From NCBI GenBank assembly GCA_050486225.1, contig JBJHCV010000002.1:248001-312000 (forward strand): DNA of 64,000 nt, in the 5' to 3' direction. Shown here piece by piece: positions 25,166 through 34,966 of the stretch; the stretch's first letter is position 1; each line of letters opens with the position of its first letter. A program made the position numbers and the translations under genes. The stretch comes from JBBDIX01 sp050486225 (GTDB lineage Bacteria; Actinomycetota; Nitriliruptoria; Nitriliruptorales; Nitriliruptoraceae). Below the pieces are notes generated by a model. The model made no database searches. It was not told the DNA's origin and saw only the letters and a list, made by a program, of their open reading frames with translations.

Positions 25166-25819
25166 GTGCTCGTCCCCGACCACGCGTCGGTGGCGTCGCT
25201 GAGCGAGCAGGCGTACTACCTGCTGCGCGACCGGATCGTCACGCTGCGCCTGAGCCCCGGCACCCTGGTGAACGAACGGGAACTCGCCGAGGAGACGCGT
25301 CTGGGTCGCACCCCCGTGCGCGAGGCGCTGCGCAGGCTCGCCGACGAGGGGCTCGTGGAGATCTTCCCTCGCCGCGGCGTGTACGTGGGCAACATCGACG
25401 TCGGCGACCTCGGCGCGATCTCCGAGATCCGCGTCGAACTCGAGGGGTTCGTCGCCCGACTCGCGGCACGCCGCGTCACCGACGCCGACCGCGTCACACT
25501 GGCAGCGCTCCGCGACGAGCTCGACGGGCTGACCCCCGACACCGACCAGCGCGCACTCATCCACCTCGACCAGCGCATCCACCGGCTCATCTCCCGGATC
25601 GCACGCAACCCCCTGCTCGAGGCCGCGCTCGACCGTCACTACGTGCTGGCCCTGCGACTGTGGTTCCTCGCGCTCGAACGCGTCCCGCAACTGTCCGACG
25701 CCGTCACCGAACACCTCGACCTGCTCGACGCGATCAGCCGGGGCGACGAGGACGCCGCCGAGGAGATCGCGCGCGCCCATGTCCGCGACTTCGAACAGCA
25801 GGTGAGAGCCCTGCTCTGA
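25166..25819 (+). CDS. GntR-family regulator with FCD domain
   Basis: A 217-residue regulator of the FadR branch: winged helix at residues 12-75 (GTLVNERELAEETRLGRTPVREALRRL) and an all-helical FCD ligand domain with metal-site His residues (HLDQRIHRLI, HLDLLDAI). The GTG at 25166 is the first start in frame after the predicted promoter. Stop to next gene is 38 bp, so it may be co-transcribed with the flavoprotein and ETF genes, which are the probable targets. Confidence 0.92.
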   Translation: MLVPDHASVASLSEQAYYLLRDRIVTLRLSPGTLVNERELAEETRLGRTPVREALRRLADEGLVEIFPRRGVYVGNIDVGDLGAISEIRVELEGFVARLAARRVTDADRVTLAALRDELDGLTPDTDQRALIHLDQRIHRLISRIARNPLLEAALDRHYVLALRLWFLALERVPQLSDAVTEHLDLLDAISRGDEDAAEEIARAHVRDFEQQVRALL

Positions 25820-25857
25820 CGACCCCACCCTCGCACCCGCACCCCAGGAGCGCCGCC

Positions 25858-28374
25858 GTGAGTCAGCTTCCCACCCGCGCACAGGTCGTCGTCATCGGCG
25901 CCGGCATCGTCGGCAACTCGATCGTCGGCCACCTCGCCGACCTCGGTTGGAAGGACCTCGTGCTCCTCGACAAGGGTCCGCTGCCAGACCCGGGGGGATC
26001 GACCGGTCACGCCTCGAACTTCATCTTCCCCGTCGACCACGGCAAGGAGTTCGCCCTGCTGACGCTCGACTCGCAGCGTCAGTACGAGCAGATGGGCGTC
26101 AACACCACCTGCGGCGGCATCGAGGTGGCCCGCACGGACGAGCGCATGGAGGAACTGCGCCGCCGGATGGCCTCCGCGAAGGCGTGGGGCATCGAGGCCG
26201 AACTGCTCACCCCCGAACAGGTCGGTGAACTCGTTCCGTTCGTCGACACCAGCATCCTGAAGGGCGGGTTCCACACGCCGTCGGTGTCGGTCGTCGACTC
26301 GCTGCAGGCGGGCACGATCCTTCGCACGCGTGCGACCGACGCCGGGGCGCTCACCGTCTCGGCCAACACCGAGGTGCTCGACCTCGAGGTCGTCGGCGGT
26401 CGCGTCCACGCGGTGGAGACCGACCGGGGACGCATCGAGTGCGAGTACGTGGTGATCGCCGGCGGGGTGTGGGCACCGCGGGTCGCCGCGATGGCGGGGG
26501 CGACCATCCCGCTCACCCCGGCGGTGCACCAGATGATCGACGTCGGGCCGATCCCGCTGCTCGAGGAGACCCGCGCGGAGATCGCGTTCCCGATCATCCG
26601 GGACATGGACACCAACATGTACGAACGCCAGAACGGCGGCGACATGGAGGTGGGCTCCTACGCGCACCGGCCGATCCTGCACGACCCCGACGAGATCCCG
26701 TCCATCGAGGCCGCGCAGCTGTCCCCCACCCAGCTGCCGTTCACCGAGGACGACTTCGACCAGCAGATGGCGGACGCGCTGGAACTGATGCCCGAACTGC
26801 TCGACACGCCCGGCGCCGGGGTGAAGCACGCCATCAACGGCCTGCTGTCGCTCACCCCCGACGGTGGTCCGCTGCTCGGCGAGACCCCCGAGGTGAAGGG
26901 CCTGTGGTCGGCCGCCGCCGTGTGGATCAAGGAGGGCCCGGGCGTCGGCCGGATGATCGCGCAGTGGATGACCGACGGCGTGCCCGAGGTCGACCCGCAC
27001 GGCGCCGACATCGCCCGCTTCACCGCGAACCAGCGCACCCGCACCCACGTGCGGGCGCGCGCGTCCGAGGGCTTCAACAAGACCTACGGCATCGTGCACC
27101 CCCGCGAACAGTGGGAGTCGCAGCGTGGCGTGCGCCTCGCACCGGTCCACCGCCGCACCGAGGCGCTCGGCGCCGTGTACTTCGAGGCCGGCGGATGGGA
27201 ACGTCCCCAGTGGTACGCGTCCAACGCGCCGCTGCTCGAGGAGTTCGCCGACCAGGTCCCGCAGCGGCCGCACGAGTGGGATGCACGCTGGTGGTCGCCC
27301 ATCACCAACGCGGAGCACCTGGCGATGCGGGCACGGGCCGCCATCGTCGACCTGACCGCGTTCTCCATCTTCGACGTGACCGGCCCGGGGGCGCTCGCGT
27401 ACCTGGACCGCATGACCGTCGCCAACCTCGACCGACCGGTCGGGCGGATCATGTACACGCCCGTGCTCACGTACAACGGCGGCTTCCGCAGCGACCTGAC
27501 CGTGGTGCGTCTCGGCGACGACCACTTCCGCATCATCACCGGCGGTGCCGACTGGGGCCGCGACCTCAAGTGGTTCCGCGACCACCTGCCCACCGACGGT
27601 TCGGCGCACCTGCAGGACGTCACCACCGCGTGGACCACCCTCGGGGTGTGGGGCCCGCGCGCCCGGGACGTCGTGTCGCAGACCACCGACCTCGACCTGT
27701 CCAACGACGCCTTCCCATTCGGCGAGGCCCGCTGGGCCGACATCGACGGGGTCCGAGCGCTGATGGTGCGCATCTCCTACGTCGGCGACCTCGGGTGGGA
27801 GATCCACGCCCCCATCGAGCAGGGCGAACGGCTGTGGGACACCCTGTGGGAGGCCGGCGGGTCCCACGGGATGGTCGCGGCGGGTGGCGGCGTCTACGGC
27901 ACGACCGGGCGCATCGAGAAGGGCTACCGGCTGATGGGCGCCGAGCTCGAGTCGGAGTACTCGCCGGTCGAGGCAGGACTCGCCTTCCCGAAGGTCAAGG
28001 CCGCCGACTTCATCGGGAAGGACGCCTACCTGGCCGCCCGTGAACGCGGCCCCGACGCCGTCATGTGCTCGATGACGGTGGAGGACCACACGTCCGCGTC
28101 GGGCATCGCGCGCTTCCCGCAGGGCGGCGAGCCGCTGTGCACGGCCGACGGGAAGCGGATCGCCGACGCCCATGGCCGGGCCTGTCGGGTGACGACCGCC
28201 GGCAGCGGCCCGTCGGTCGGGAAGCACGTCCTGCTCGGCTACCTGCCCCCGGACCTGGCGGAGGTGGGCCGTGAGCTGTTCGTGGAGTACATGGGTGAGC
28301 AGTACCCGATCCGGGTCGGGTCGGTGACCCGCCACGGGCTGTTCGACCCGGACGACGAGCGGATGAGGGCATGA
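25858..28374 (+). CDS. dimethylglycine/sarcosine dehydrogenase-like flavoprotein with folate-binding GCV_T domains
   Basis: An 838-residue protein. Residues 1-360 form a FAD-dependent DAO domain with VVVIGAGIVGNSIVGHL and the GSTGHASNF segment, whose His51 aligns with the covalent-flavin histidine of dimethylglycine dehydrogenase. A linker domain follows, then an aminomethyltransferase (GCV_T) domain (about 430-700) and its C-terminal barrel. Such enzymes oxidatively demethylate dimethylglycine or sarcosine, passing formaldehyde to THF as methylene-THF and electrons to ETF. GTG at 25858 follows AGGAG. The two ETF subunits are encoded directly after it. Confidence 0.93.
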   Translation: MSQLPTRAQVVVIGAGIVGNSIVGHLADLGWKDLVLLDKGPLPDPGGSTGHASNFIFPVDHGKEFALLTLDSQRQYEQMGVNTTCGGIEVARTDERMEELRRRMASAKAWGIEAELLTPEQVGELVPFVDTSILKGGFHTPSVSVVDSLQAGTILRTRATDAGALTVSANTEVLDLEVVGGRVHAVETDRGRIECEYVVIAGGVWAPRVAAMAGATIPLTPAVHQMIDVGPIPLLEETRAEIAFPIIRDMDTNMYERQNGGDMEVGSYAHRPILHDPDEIPSIEAAQLSPTQLPFTEDDFDQQMADALELMPELLDTPGAGVKHAINGLLSLTPDGGPLLGETPEVKGLWSAAAVWIKEGPGVGRMIAQWMTDGVPEVDPHGADIARFTANQRTRTHVRARASEGFNKTYGIVHPREQWESQRGVRLAPVHRRTEALGAVYFEAGGWERPQWYASNAPLLEEFADQVPQRPHEWDARWWSPITNAEHLAMRARAAIVDLTAFSIFDVTGPGALAYLDRMTVANLDRPVGRIMYTPVLTYNGGFRSDLTVVRLGDDHFRIITGGADWGRDLKWFRDHLPTDGSAHLQDVTTAWTTLGVWGPRARDVVSQTTDLDLSNDAFPFGEARWADIDGVRALMVRISYVGDLGWEIHAPIEQGERLWDTLWEAGGSHGMVAAGGGVYGTTGRIEKGYRLMGAELESEYSPVEAGLAFPKVKAADFIGKDAYLAARERGPDAVMCSMTVEDHTSASGIARFPQGGEPLCTADGKRIADAHGRACRVTTAGSGPSVGKHVLLGYLPPDLAEVGRELFVEYMGEQYPIRVGSVTRHGLFDPDDERMRA

Positions 28375-29135
28375 ACGTCCTCGTCTGCGTCCGAAGGGTC
28401 CCGGCACCTGGCGCGCGCATCGTGCTCACCGACGACCGCCGGGCCATCGACACCCGCCACCTGGGGTTCACCGTGAGCCCCCACGAGGAGTGCGCGGTCG
28501 AGGAGGCCGTGCGGATCATCGAACGCGAGGGCGGCTCGTCGACGGTGCTCACCCTCGGGCCGGTGGAGGCCGAGGACCAGCTGCGCACCGCCATCTCGAT
28601 GGGCATCGATCACGGCGTGCTGCTGCCGGCCGAGACCACCGACGTCGATCCCCGCGCCACGGCGCACGCGATCACCGACGCGATCCGCACGCTCGAGGAC
28701 GACCGTGGCGTGTTCGACCTGGTCCTGTTCGGCAACGAGTCCGCCGATGCCGGCAACCACCAGGTCGCCATCCGGGTCGCGCACGCGCTGGGACGACCCG
28801 TGGTCAGTGGGATCCGCCAGATCGACGTCTCCGACGGCGTCGCGACGATGCACCGGTCGGTCGCCGACGGCTTCGAGGTGTGCGAACTGCCGCTTCCCGC
28901 CGTCGCCGCCGTGCGCGAGGGTCTCAACCTGCCGCGCTACCCCGCCATGCGCGGTCGACTGCTCGCGAAGAAGGCCGAGATCCTCCACCTGACCCCGACG
29001 CTGCCGCCCGGTGGGCTGCGAACGGTCGGACTGCGGCACCCGGCCCAGCAGGAGACCGAGACCGTGGTGCTCGGCCACGGGCGCGAGGCCGCCGCCGCGG
29101 TCGTGGATCTGCTCGAGGAGGTCGGTGCGCTGTGA
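28371..29135 (+). CDS. etfB: electron transfer flavoprotein subunit beta
   Basis: A 254-residue ETF beta with the AMP/adenine nucleotide-binding fold: MNVLVCVRRVPAPG, SPHEECAVEEAVRI, LFGNESADAGNHQVAIRVA and the recognition loop LNLPRYPAMRGRLLAKK. The ATG overlaps the flavoprotein stop (ATGA), which indicates that this ETF is dedicated to that dehydrogenase rather than to fatty-acid oxidation. Confidence 0.93.
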   Translation: MNVLVCVRRVPAPGARIVLTDDRRAIDTRHLGFTVSPHEECAVEEAVRIIEREGGSSTVLTLGPVEAEDQLRTAISMGIDHGVLLPAETTDVDPRATAHAITDAIRTLEDDRGVFDLVLFGNESADAGNHQVAIRVAHALGRPVVSGIRQIDVSDGVATMHRSVADGFEVCELPLPAVAAVREGLNLPRYPAMRGRLLAKKAEILHLTPTLPPGGLRTVGLRHPAQQETETVVLGHGREAAAAVVDLLEEVGAL

Positions 29136-30112
29136 GCATCGTGCTCGCCCACGTGGAACTCGCCGACGGGGTCCTGACGCGCCTGTCGACGGAGACCCTG
29201 ACCCTGGCCCGGGGGCTCGCGACCGACCACGGCGCCCAGCTGCACGCCGTGGGCGTCGGGGAACCCGACGAGCCGACCGTCGAACGACTCGGCGAACTCG
29301 GGGTCGCGGTCCTGCACACGAAGAGTGGTGAGCCGTTCGACGCGTACGCCCCGGGGGCGTGGGCGCGACTGCTGGTCGCCGTGGTGGACGACACGGACCC
29401 GGTCGCGGTCGTGGGCCCCGGCAGTGACCGTGGCGCGGAGGTCCTCGCCCACGTGGCCGCCGACCTCGACCTTCCGCTGGCCGCCAACTGCGTCGCCGTT
29501 CGGCCCGAGGACGACGCGTGGTCGCTCACGCGGTTGCGCTGGGGCGGGGTGCTGCTCGAGGACGCGGTGCTGGAGACCGAGCGGGCGCTGCTGACCGTCG
29601 CTCCCCACCAGGTCACTGCGGTCGACGCCGACGTCCCGACGGCCGTCGAGGTCCGTCGCGTCGAGGTCGAGGTCGACGACGCCGCGCTGGTCGCGCGCGT
29701 GCGCGACACGACCACGCGTGACGCGGGCACCGGCCTGGCGACCGCCTCCGTCGTGGTGGCGGGAGGACGCGGTGTGGGCAGCGCGGACGCGTTCGGACTG
29801 CTCGAGGAGCTCGCCGAACTCGTCGGCGGCGCCGTCGGCTGCTCTCGGGTCGCGACCAACAACGGGTGGCGGTCCCACAACGACCAGGTCGGGCAGACGG
29901 GCACGCGTGTCGCTCCCGACCTGTACATCGCGTGCGGGATCAGCGGCGCCACCCAGCACTGGGTCGGGTGCATGGCCTCGAAGCGGATCCTCGCGATCAA
30001 CACGGACGAACAGGCTCCGATGGTGACCCGTGCCGACCATGCAGTGATCGGCGACCTGCACGAGGTCCTGCCCGCCGTGGTCGCCGAGATCCGGGCGCGA
30101 CGAGGCGCCTGA
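29132..30112 (+). CDS. etfA: electron transfer flavoprotein subunit alpha
   Basis: A 326-residue ETF alpha. The C-terminal FAD-binding domain shows VVVAGGRGVGSADAFGLLE, VGCSRVATNNGW, QVGQTGTRVAPDLYIACGIS and the ISGATQHWVGCMASKRILAIN stretch. GTG at 29132 overlaps the etfB stop (GTGA). It passes electrons from the dehydrogenase to the membrane quinone pool through an ETF:quinone oxidoreductase not in this window. It converges on iclR with 2 bp between the genes. Confidence 0.92.
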   Translation: MSIVLAHVELADGVLTRLSTETLTLARGLATDHGAQLHAVGVGEPDEPTVERLGELGVAVLHTKSGEPFDAYAPGAWARLLVAVVDDTDPVAVVGPGSDRGAEVLAHVAADLDLPLAANCVAVRPEDDAWSLTRLRWGGVLLEDAVLETERALLTVAPHQVTAVDADVPTAVEVRRVEVEVDDAALVARVRDTTTRDAGTGLATASVVVAGGRGVGSADAFGLLEELAELVGGAVGCSRVATNNGWRSHNDQVGQTGTRVAPDLYIACGISGATQHWVGCMASKRILAINTDEQAPMVTRADHAVIGDLHEVLPAVVAEIRARRGA

Positions 30113-30114
30113 GG

Positions 30115-30906
30115 TCAGTCGTCGGCCCCGTCGGCGGTCGGCTCGCCGATGTAGCCGAGCCGGCGCGAGATCTCCGCGGCGGCGTCGACGGTCAGCGCGC
30201 CCACCTCGGGCATCCGGTCCTCGTCGAGGCGGTACGACGGGCCGGACACCGACACCGTGGCGACCACCGAACCGTCCGGGGACAGCACCGGCGCGGCGAC
30301 CGCGTTCAGGCCCTCCTCGAGCTCCTCGAGGGTCGTCGCGTACCCGCGGTCTCGGGCCTGGGCGAGCTGGGCACGGAGGCGCTGCACGTCGGTGATCGTC
30401 CGGGGCGTGTGCGCCTCGAGCGGGCCGCGCAGTGCCGCCTCGAGCACCTCGGCCGAGGCGTGCGCGAGGAACACCTTGCCGCTGGAGGTGCAGTGCAGCG
30501 GGTTGTGGCTGCCGAGCCAGTCGACGGTCACGCGGCTCGACGACAGGTTGACCTGGTGGATGTTGACCACCTCGTGGTCCTCGAGCACCGCGAGGTTCAC
30601 GGTCTCGTCGGTCTGGCGGCTGAGTCGGTCACACACCGGACGGGCCGCGCGGACCAGGTCGAGGGACGAACGGACCGCCCCCGCGAGGCGAACGATCCCG
30701 AACCCGAGGCGGTACTTCTGCGTCCGGGTGTTCTGCTCCACGAGACCCCGCCGTTCGAGCGTGGCCAGCACACGGAACACGGTCGACTTGTGGATCCCCA
30801 GTTCGCGTCCGATGTCGGTGACCCCGGCCCAGCCCTCGCGGGCGAGGATCTCCATGACCGTCACCGCACGGTCGACCGACTGCACGATCGGACCGTCGTC
30901 CTCCAT
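30115..30906 (-). CDS. IclR-family transcriptional regulator
   Basis: A 263-residue regulator: winged helix at about residues 8-65 (SVDRAVTVMEILAREGWAG, then HKSTVFRVLATLERRGLVEQ) and the C-terminal effector domain with HCTSSGKVFLAH and VAAPVLSPDGSVVATVSVSGP. ATG at 30906 follows GGGAGGGG. It faces the ETF operon tail to tail, and an element near its start recurs upstream of the BCCT gene, so it may control the methylamine genes. Confidence 0.92.
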   Translation of the reverse strand: MEDDGPIVQSVDRAVTVMEILAREGWAGVTDIGRELGIHKSTVFRVLATLERRGLVEQNTRTQKYRLGFGIVRLAGAVRSSLDLVRAARPVCDRLSRQTDETVNLAVLEDHEVVNIHQVNLSSSRVTVDWLGSHNPLHCTSSGKVFLAHASAEVLEAALRGPLEAHTPRTITDVQRLRAQLAQARDRGYATTLEELEEGLNAVAAPVLSPDGSVVATVSVSGPSYRLDEDRMPEVGALTVDAAAEISRRLGYIGEPTADGADD

Positions 30907-30984
30907 CGGTTGCCCCTCCCGCTCGCGCCACCGCGCGCCTGTTGCGCGTTCCCCACGGTATCGGCTCCGTCGCCGGCGCTCCGC

Positions 30985-31002
30985 GTTGCGTTCAGCGCAC
31001 GA
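30985..31002 (+). promoter_or_regulatory. 18-bp element shared with the BCCT upstream region
   Basis: GTTGCGTTCAGCGCACGA, differing at two bases from 23156-23173. It straddles the folC stop codon, 79-96 bp upstream of the IclR start, where an operator for iclR could lie. Because part is coding, coincidence is possible. Confidence 0.35.
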
Positions 31003-32305
31003 GTCCGGGTCGAACCGCCCCCACGAGGTGCAGGGAACCGGTGACCACGACGAGTCCTCCGGTACCGCACCACCGCCGCGCCACCGAGACCGCCTCCGAC
31101 CACCCGACCACGTCGATCACCGGCAGATTGGCGTCCCGCAACGACACAGCGACCCGGGCGGCTGGCGTCGCCCACCGGTCCCCCGCCGAGGTCGCCACGA
31201 ACCCGACGTCGGCTCCGAGGAAGCTCCGGGCGAGGTCCACCGGGTTGCGTCCTGCGCTCGTTCCGATCGCCACGGCGACGCGCCCGACGCAACGCCCCTC
31301 CGCGAGCATCGCGCCGAGCGCTCCAGCCGCGAGCACGTCGTGTGCGCCGTCGAGCAGGACGGGACCCCGGGCGGTGTCGACGACCTCGCCACGACCGGGG
31401 ACCCGCACCCGCCCGAGCGCCCGTGCCACGGCGTCGGGGTCGACCGCATCCGTGCCGAGGTGGGCCTGCACGGCCGCGAGCGCGACGGCGGCGTTGGCTG
31501 CCTGGTGGGATCCCCGCATCGCCAGGTGCACGGCGACGTCTCGCCCGTCGAGACCCCGTAGCGTCACCCGCTGTCCCCCACCGTCGGCGTGACGCGACCA
31601 CACCGCGAAGTCCTGCCCGAAGGACACGACCCGCACGTCTCGCGCACGGGCCACCCGCCCGACCTCGTCGAGGACGTCGGGCGCCTGCGCCGCGACGACC
31701 AGGGTGCCGGCGGGCCGCACTGCACCCACCTTCTCCCGTGCGATGTCCCGTCGGGTCGCACCGAGCTGCGGATGGTCGAGTCCCACCGGGGTGAGCACGA
31801 ACGTGCGTGCGTCCACGATCGCGGTCGCGTCGCCCGTCCCTCCGATGCCGGCCTCGACGACGGCGACCTCGACTCCCGCGTCGACGAAGGCACGCAGCGC
31901 ACCTGCCGTCACGGCCTCGAAGAAGGTGACGGGGTGGTCGAGGCCCGGTTCGACTCGTTCGATCGCGTGCCCGACGTGCTTGGCGAGCAGGGCGAGGGTG
32001 GCGGCGTCGAGTTCGGTGCCGTCGACTCGGATGCGTTCTGCGACGTCGGACAGGTGCGGAGAGGTCGTGTCGCCGGTGCGGATCCCGTGCTCGGTGAGGA
32101 TCGCAGCGACCATGCGCGTGACGCTGGTCTTGCCGTCCGTGCCGACCACGTGGATGGTGTCGAGCGCGTCCTGCGGCCGGCCGAGGTCCGCGCACACCGC
32201 GGCGATGCGTGCGGTCCCACGAGGCGCGTCACCCCGTCGCCGGCCCGCGAACGCCGCGAACGGCGCACCCGGGTCCGTGCGTCCGACCTCGGGCGACGCC
32301 GACAT
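30992..32305 (-). CDS. folC: dihydrofolate/folylpolyglutamate synthase
   Basis: A 437-residue Mur-ligase-like enzyme that adds glutamates to folates. It has the P-loop VVGTDGKTSVTRMVA, SPHLSDVAERIRVDG, VVEAGIGGTGDATAIVD, VGLDHPQLGATRRDIAREK and VLLDGAHD. The start ATG overlaps the fhs stop (TGATG), so it is the second gene of an fhs-folC pair. Polyglutamylation retains the folates used by the neighbouring one-carbon enzymes. Confidence 0.9.
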   Translation of the reverse strand: MSASPEVGRTDPGAPFAAFAGRRRGDAPRGTARIAAVCADLGRPQDALDTIHVVGTDGKTSVTRMVAAILTEHGIRTGDTTSPHLSDVAERIRVDGTELDAATLALLAKHVGHAIERVEPGLDHPVTFFEAVTAGALRAFVDAGVEVAVVEAGIGGTGDATAIVDARTFVLTPVGLDHPQLGATRRDIAREKVGAVRPAGTLVVAAQAPDVLDEVGRVARARDVRVVSFGQDFAVWSRHADGGGQRVTLRGLDGRDVAVHLAMRGSHQAANAAVALAAVQAHLGTDAVDPDAVARALGRVRVPGRGEVVDTARGPVLLDGAHDVLAAGALGAMLAEGRCVGRVAVAIGTSAGRNPVDLARSFLGADVGFVATSAGDRWATPAARVAVSLRDANLPVIDVVGWSEAVSVARRWCGTGGLVVVTGSLHLVGAVRPGLVR

Positions 32306-34002
32306 CAGGACAGACCGACGATCTCTCCGTCGGCGTCGATGTCGATGCGCTGGGCGGCCGGTGACGACGAGAGCCCCGGCATGGTGCGCATGTCCCCGCT
32401 GAGCAGGTAGACGAACCCGGCCCCGACCGATGCCCGGGCCTCGCGCACCGGCAGGCGCCAACCCGTGGGCGCGCCCTTGAGCGTCGGGTCCGACGAGATC
32501 GACAGGTGGGTCTTGGCGATGCACACCGGCAGGTCTCCGAACCCGTTGGCCTCGTGGGCGTCGAGCTGTCGCGCCGCCGCCGGCGTGTAGTCGACACCGT
32601 CCGCACCGTAGACGCGCGTGGCCACCGTCTCGATCTTCTCCCGCAGGCTCGCGTCCGACGGGTACAGCACGGCGAAGTCGGAGGGCTCCTCGGCGGCCTC
32701 GGCGACCGCCTCGGCGAGTTCGGCCGCACCGCGCCCACCGTCGGCGAAGTGGGTGCTCACGGCCACCCGAGCACCGAGCTCCTCGGCGATCTCGACGATC
32801 GTCCGGTGCTCGGCGTCGAAGTCGCTGGGGAACGCGTTGATCGCGACCACCGGCGACACGCCGTGGATGCGGATGTTCTCGATCTGACGGCGCAGGTTGG
32901 ACACACCCGCGGCGACGTCGTCGGGGTTCTCGGCGAGCAGCTCGTCGGGCAGCGGCTGCCCGGCGACGATGCGGTGACGGCCCGAGTGTGCCTTGAGGGC
33001 ACGCACCGTGGTGACCAGCACGGCCGCGTCGGGGGTCAACCCGGAGGTGCGGCACTTGATGTTGAAGAAGCGCTCGGCACCCATGTCGGCCCCGAAACCG
33101 GCCTCGGTCACCAGGTAGTCGCCCCCGTGGATCCCGATCTGGTCGGCGACGATCGACGAGTTGCCGTGGGCGATGTTGCCGAACGGTCCCGCGTGCACCA
33201 GCACCGGGGTCTGTTCGAGGGTCTGCATCAGGTTGGGCTTGATCGCGTCGCGCATGATGACCGTCATGGCGCCCGCAGCGCCGATGTCCTCCGCGGTGAC
33301 GGGTTCTCCCGACGTGCTCGTGCCGATCACGATCCGTCCCATGCGTTCACGCATGTCCTGCAGCGACGTCGACAGCGCGAGGATCGCCATGACCTCGGAC
33401 GCCGCGGTGATGTCGAAGCCCGCCTCCCGGGGCGTGCCGTCCGCCCTGCCGCCCAGCCCGGACACGATGTTGCGCAGTGACCGGTCGTTGACGTCGAGCA
33501 CCCGTCGCCAGGTGATCGTGTGCGGGTCGATCTGCACGCCGCGCCCCTGGTGCAGGTGGTTGTCCACCATGGCGGACAGCAGGTTGTGCGCAGCGGTCAC
33601 CGCGTGCATGTCCCCGGTCAGGTGCAGGTTGAGGATCTCCATGGGAACGACCTGGCTGTACCCGCCGCCGGCCGCGCCACCCTTGATCCCGAAGGTCGGC
33701 CCCATGGACGGCTGACGGATCGCGACGGTCGCCGTGCGCCCGAGGTGACGGAACGCCTGTCCGAGGCCGACGGTCGTGGTGGTCTTGCCCTCCCCCAGCG
33801 GTGTCGGGGTGACCGCGGAGACCAGCACGTACTTCGCACGCGGCCGGTCGGACAGCTCCTCGATCGCGTCGAGCCGGATCTTGGCGACGTGTTCGCCGTA
33901 CGGCTCGAGCAGGTGCGAGCCGATGCCGATCGAGGCCGCGACCTCGTCGAGCGGCTTGAGCGCCGCGCCGCGGGCGATCTCCAGGTCACTCGGGAAGGCC
34001 AT
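32305..34002 (-). CDS. fhs: formate--tetrahydrofolate ligase
   Basis: A 565-residue enzyme that interconverts formate, ATP and THF with 10-formyl-THF. Signatures are TPTPLGEGKTTTTVGLGQAF (ATP site), PTFGIKGGAAGGGYSQVVPM, VDNHLHQGRGVQIDP and TEAGFGADMGAERFFNIKCR. In aerobes degrading methylated compounds it can run in reverse, releasing formate and ATP. ATG at 34002 follows AGGAG. It lies 69 bp after the MetF-like stop on the same strand, so the genes are likely one unit. Confidence 0.96.
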   Translation of the reverse strand: MAFPSDLEIARGAALKPLDEVAASIGIGSHLLEPYGEHVAKIRLDAIEELSDRPRAKYVLVSAVTPTPLGEGKTTTTVGLGQAFRHLGRTATVAIRQPSMGPTFGIKGGAAGGGYSQVVPMEILNLHLTGDMHAVTAAHNLLSAMVDNHLHQGRGVQIDPHTITWRRVLDVNDRSLRNIVSGLGGRADGTPREAGFDITAASEVMAILALSTSLQDMRERMGRIVIGTSTSGEPVTAEDIGAAGAMTVIMRDAIKPNLMQTLEQTPVLVHAGPFGNIAHGNSSIVADQIGIHGGDYLVTEAGFGADMGAERFFNIKCRTSGLTPDAAVLVTTVRALKAHSGRHRIVAGQPLPDELLAENPDDVAAGVSNLRRQIENIRIHGVSPVVAINAFPSDFDAEHRTIVEIAEELGARVAVSTHFADGGRGAAELAEAVAEAAEEPSDFAVLYPSDASLREKIETVATRVYGADGVDYTPAAARQLDAHEANGFGDLPVCIAKTHLSISSDPTLKGAPTGWRLPVREARASVGAGFVYLLSGDMRTMPGLSSSPAAQRIDIDADGEIVGLS

Positions 34003-34071
34003 GGCGACTCCTGTGTGCGTCAGGTCCGCGCAGCGATGGCGGACGGGTCGCGGACGATCACGGACGCGCCC

Positions 34072-34914
34072 TCAGGACGCGCGCTGCCTCAGGTGTTCGA
34101 CGAGCTGCTGGCGCCACTGCTCGGTGCGCTCCACCTCGTTGAACGTGAACAGGTGCCACCCCGCGACGCGTGCCTCGGGGTGGCCGACCAGGTCCTCGAG
34201 CGCGTGGATCAGCTCGTCGGGCTGGTAGCCGGTCAGCATGCGGCTGGCGACCTCGTGCTGCTTGCGCAGGAACCGGACCGAGTCCCCCAGTCCGACCCGC
34301 ATCGACACGCGAAGCAGCCGTGCCCGGTCGATGACGCCCGGGATGCCGAGCAGGATCGGCAGCGCCACCCCACGGGCCCGCACCGCGGCGACCCAGTCGC
34401 GCACGACCTGCGGGTCGTAGCAGATCTGGGACACGATGTGCGTCGCGTGGGGCACCTTGCGTGCCATCGCGTCGATGGTCGTCTGGTCGGGGATGAACGC
34501 GTGCCGTTCCGGATACCCGGTGATGCCGACGTGCTCGAGGTGGTGCCCCAGAAGGGTCATGTCCTCGAGCAGGTCGCCTGCGCCCTCGTAGGGTCCGAGC
34601 GGCTGCTCGATGTCACCCGCGGGGACGAACACCTCGATGACGCCGAGCGACTCGAGGTCGGCGAGCACCCGCGCGAGGTGGTCGCGAGAGCGCACGAGTC
34701 GGGCGGACAGGTGGGGAACGACCCGGTGCCCGCGCCCCGCGAGCTCTGCCGCGAGCTCCAGCGTCGGATCCAGCCCCTTCGTCGGCGAGGCGGTCACGGT
34801 GACCACCGCGTTGGGCGGCAGGTGGTCCACCTGCCCGTCCACGCCCTTCATGGGGATGATCTCGAACCGGGCCCGCTCGAGCGACTCGAGCAGCGGTGTC
34901 AGTGTCATCGGCAT
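34072..34914 (-). CDS. methylenetetrahydrofolate reductase-like protein (MetF family)
   Basis: A 280-residue TIM-barrel protein of the MetF class: VVTVTASPTKGLDP, VVPHLSARLV, FVPAGDIEQPLG, GITGYPERHAF, IVSQICYDPQVVRDW, LGIPGVIDRARLL and LFTFNEVERTEQW. It would interconvert methyl-THF and methylene-THF, here most plausibly oxidising methyl-THF from the corrinoid pathway. The ATG at 34914 (MPMTLTPL) is taken as start. An upstream in-frame GTG at 34998 would sit at the predicted transcription start. Confidence 0.85.
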   Translation of the reverse strand: MPMTLTPLLESLERARFEIIPMKGVDGQVDHLPPNAVVTVTASPTKGLDPTLELAAELAGRGHRVVPHLSARLVRSRDHLARVLADLESLGVIEVFVPAGDIEQPLGPYEGAGDLLEDMTLLGHHLEHVGITGYPERHAFIPDQTTIDAMARKVPHATHIVSQICYDPQVVRDWVAAVRARGVALPILLGIPGVIDRARLLRVSMRVGLGDSVRFLRKQHEVASRMLTGYQPDELIHALEDLVGHPEARVAGWHLFTFNEVERTEQWRQQLVEHLRQRAS

Positions 34915-34966
34915 CACCGCAACGTCCGATCTGGAGGACGCCTTCGCGTCACCCGCCGCGCGATTC

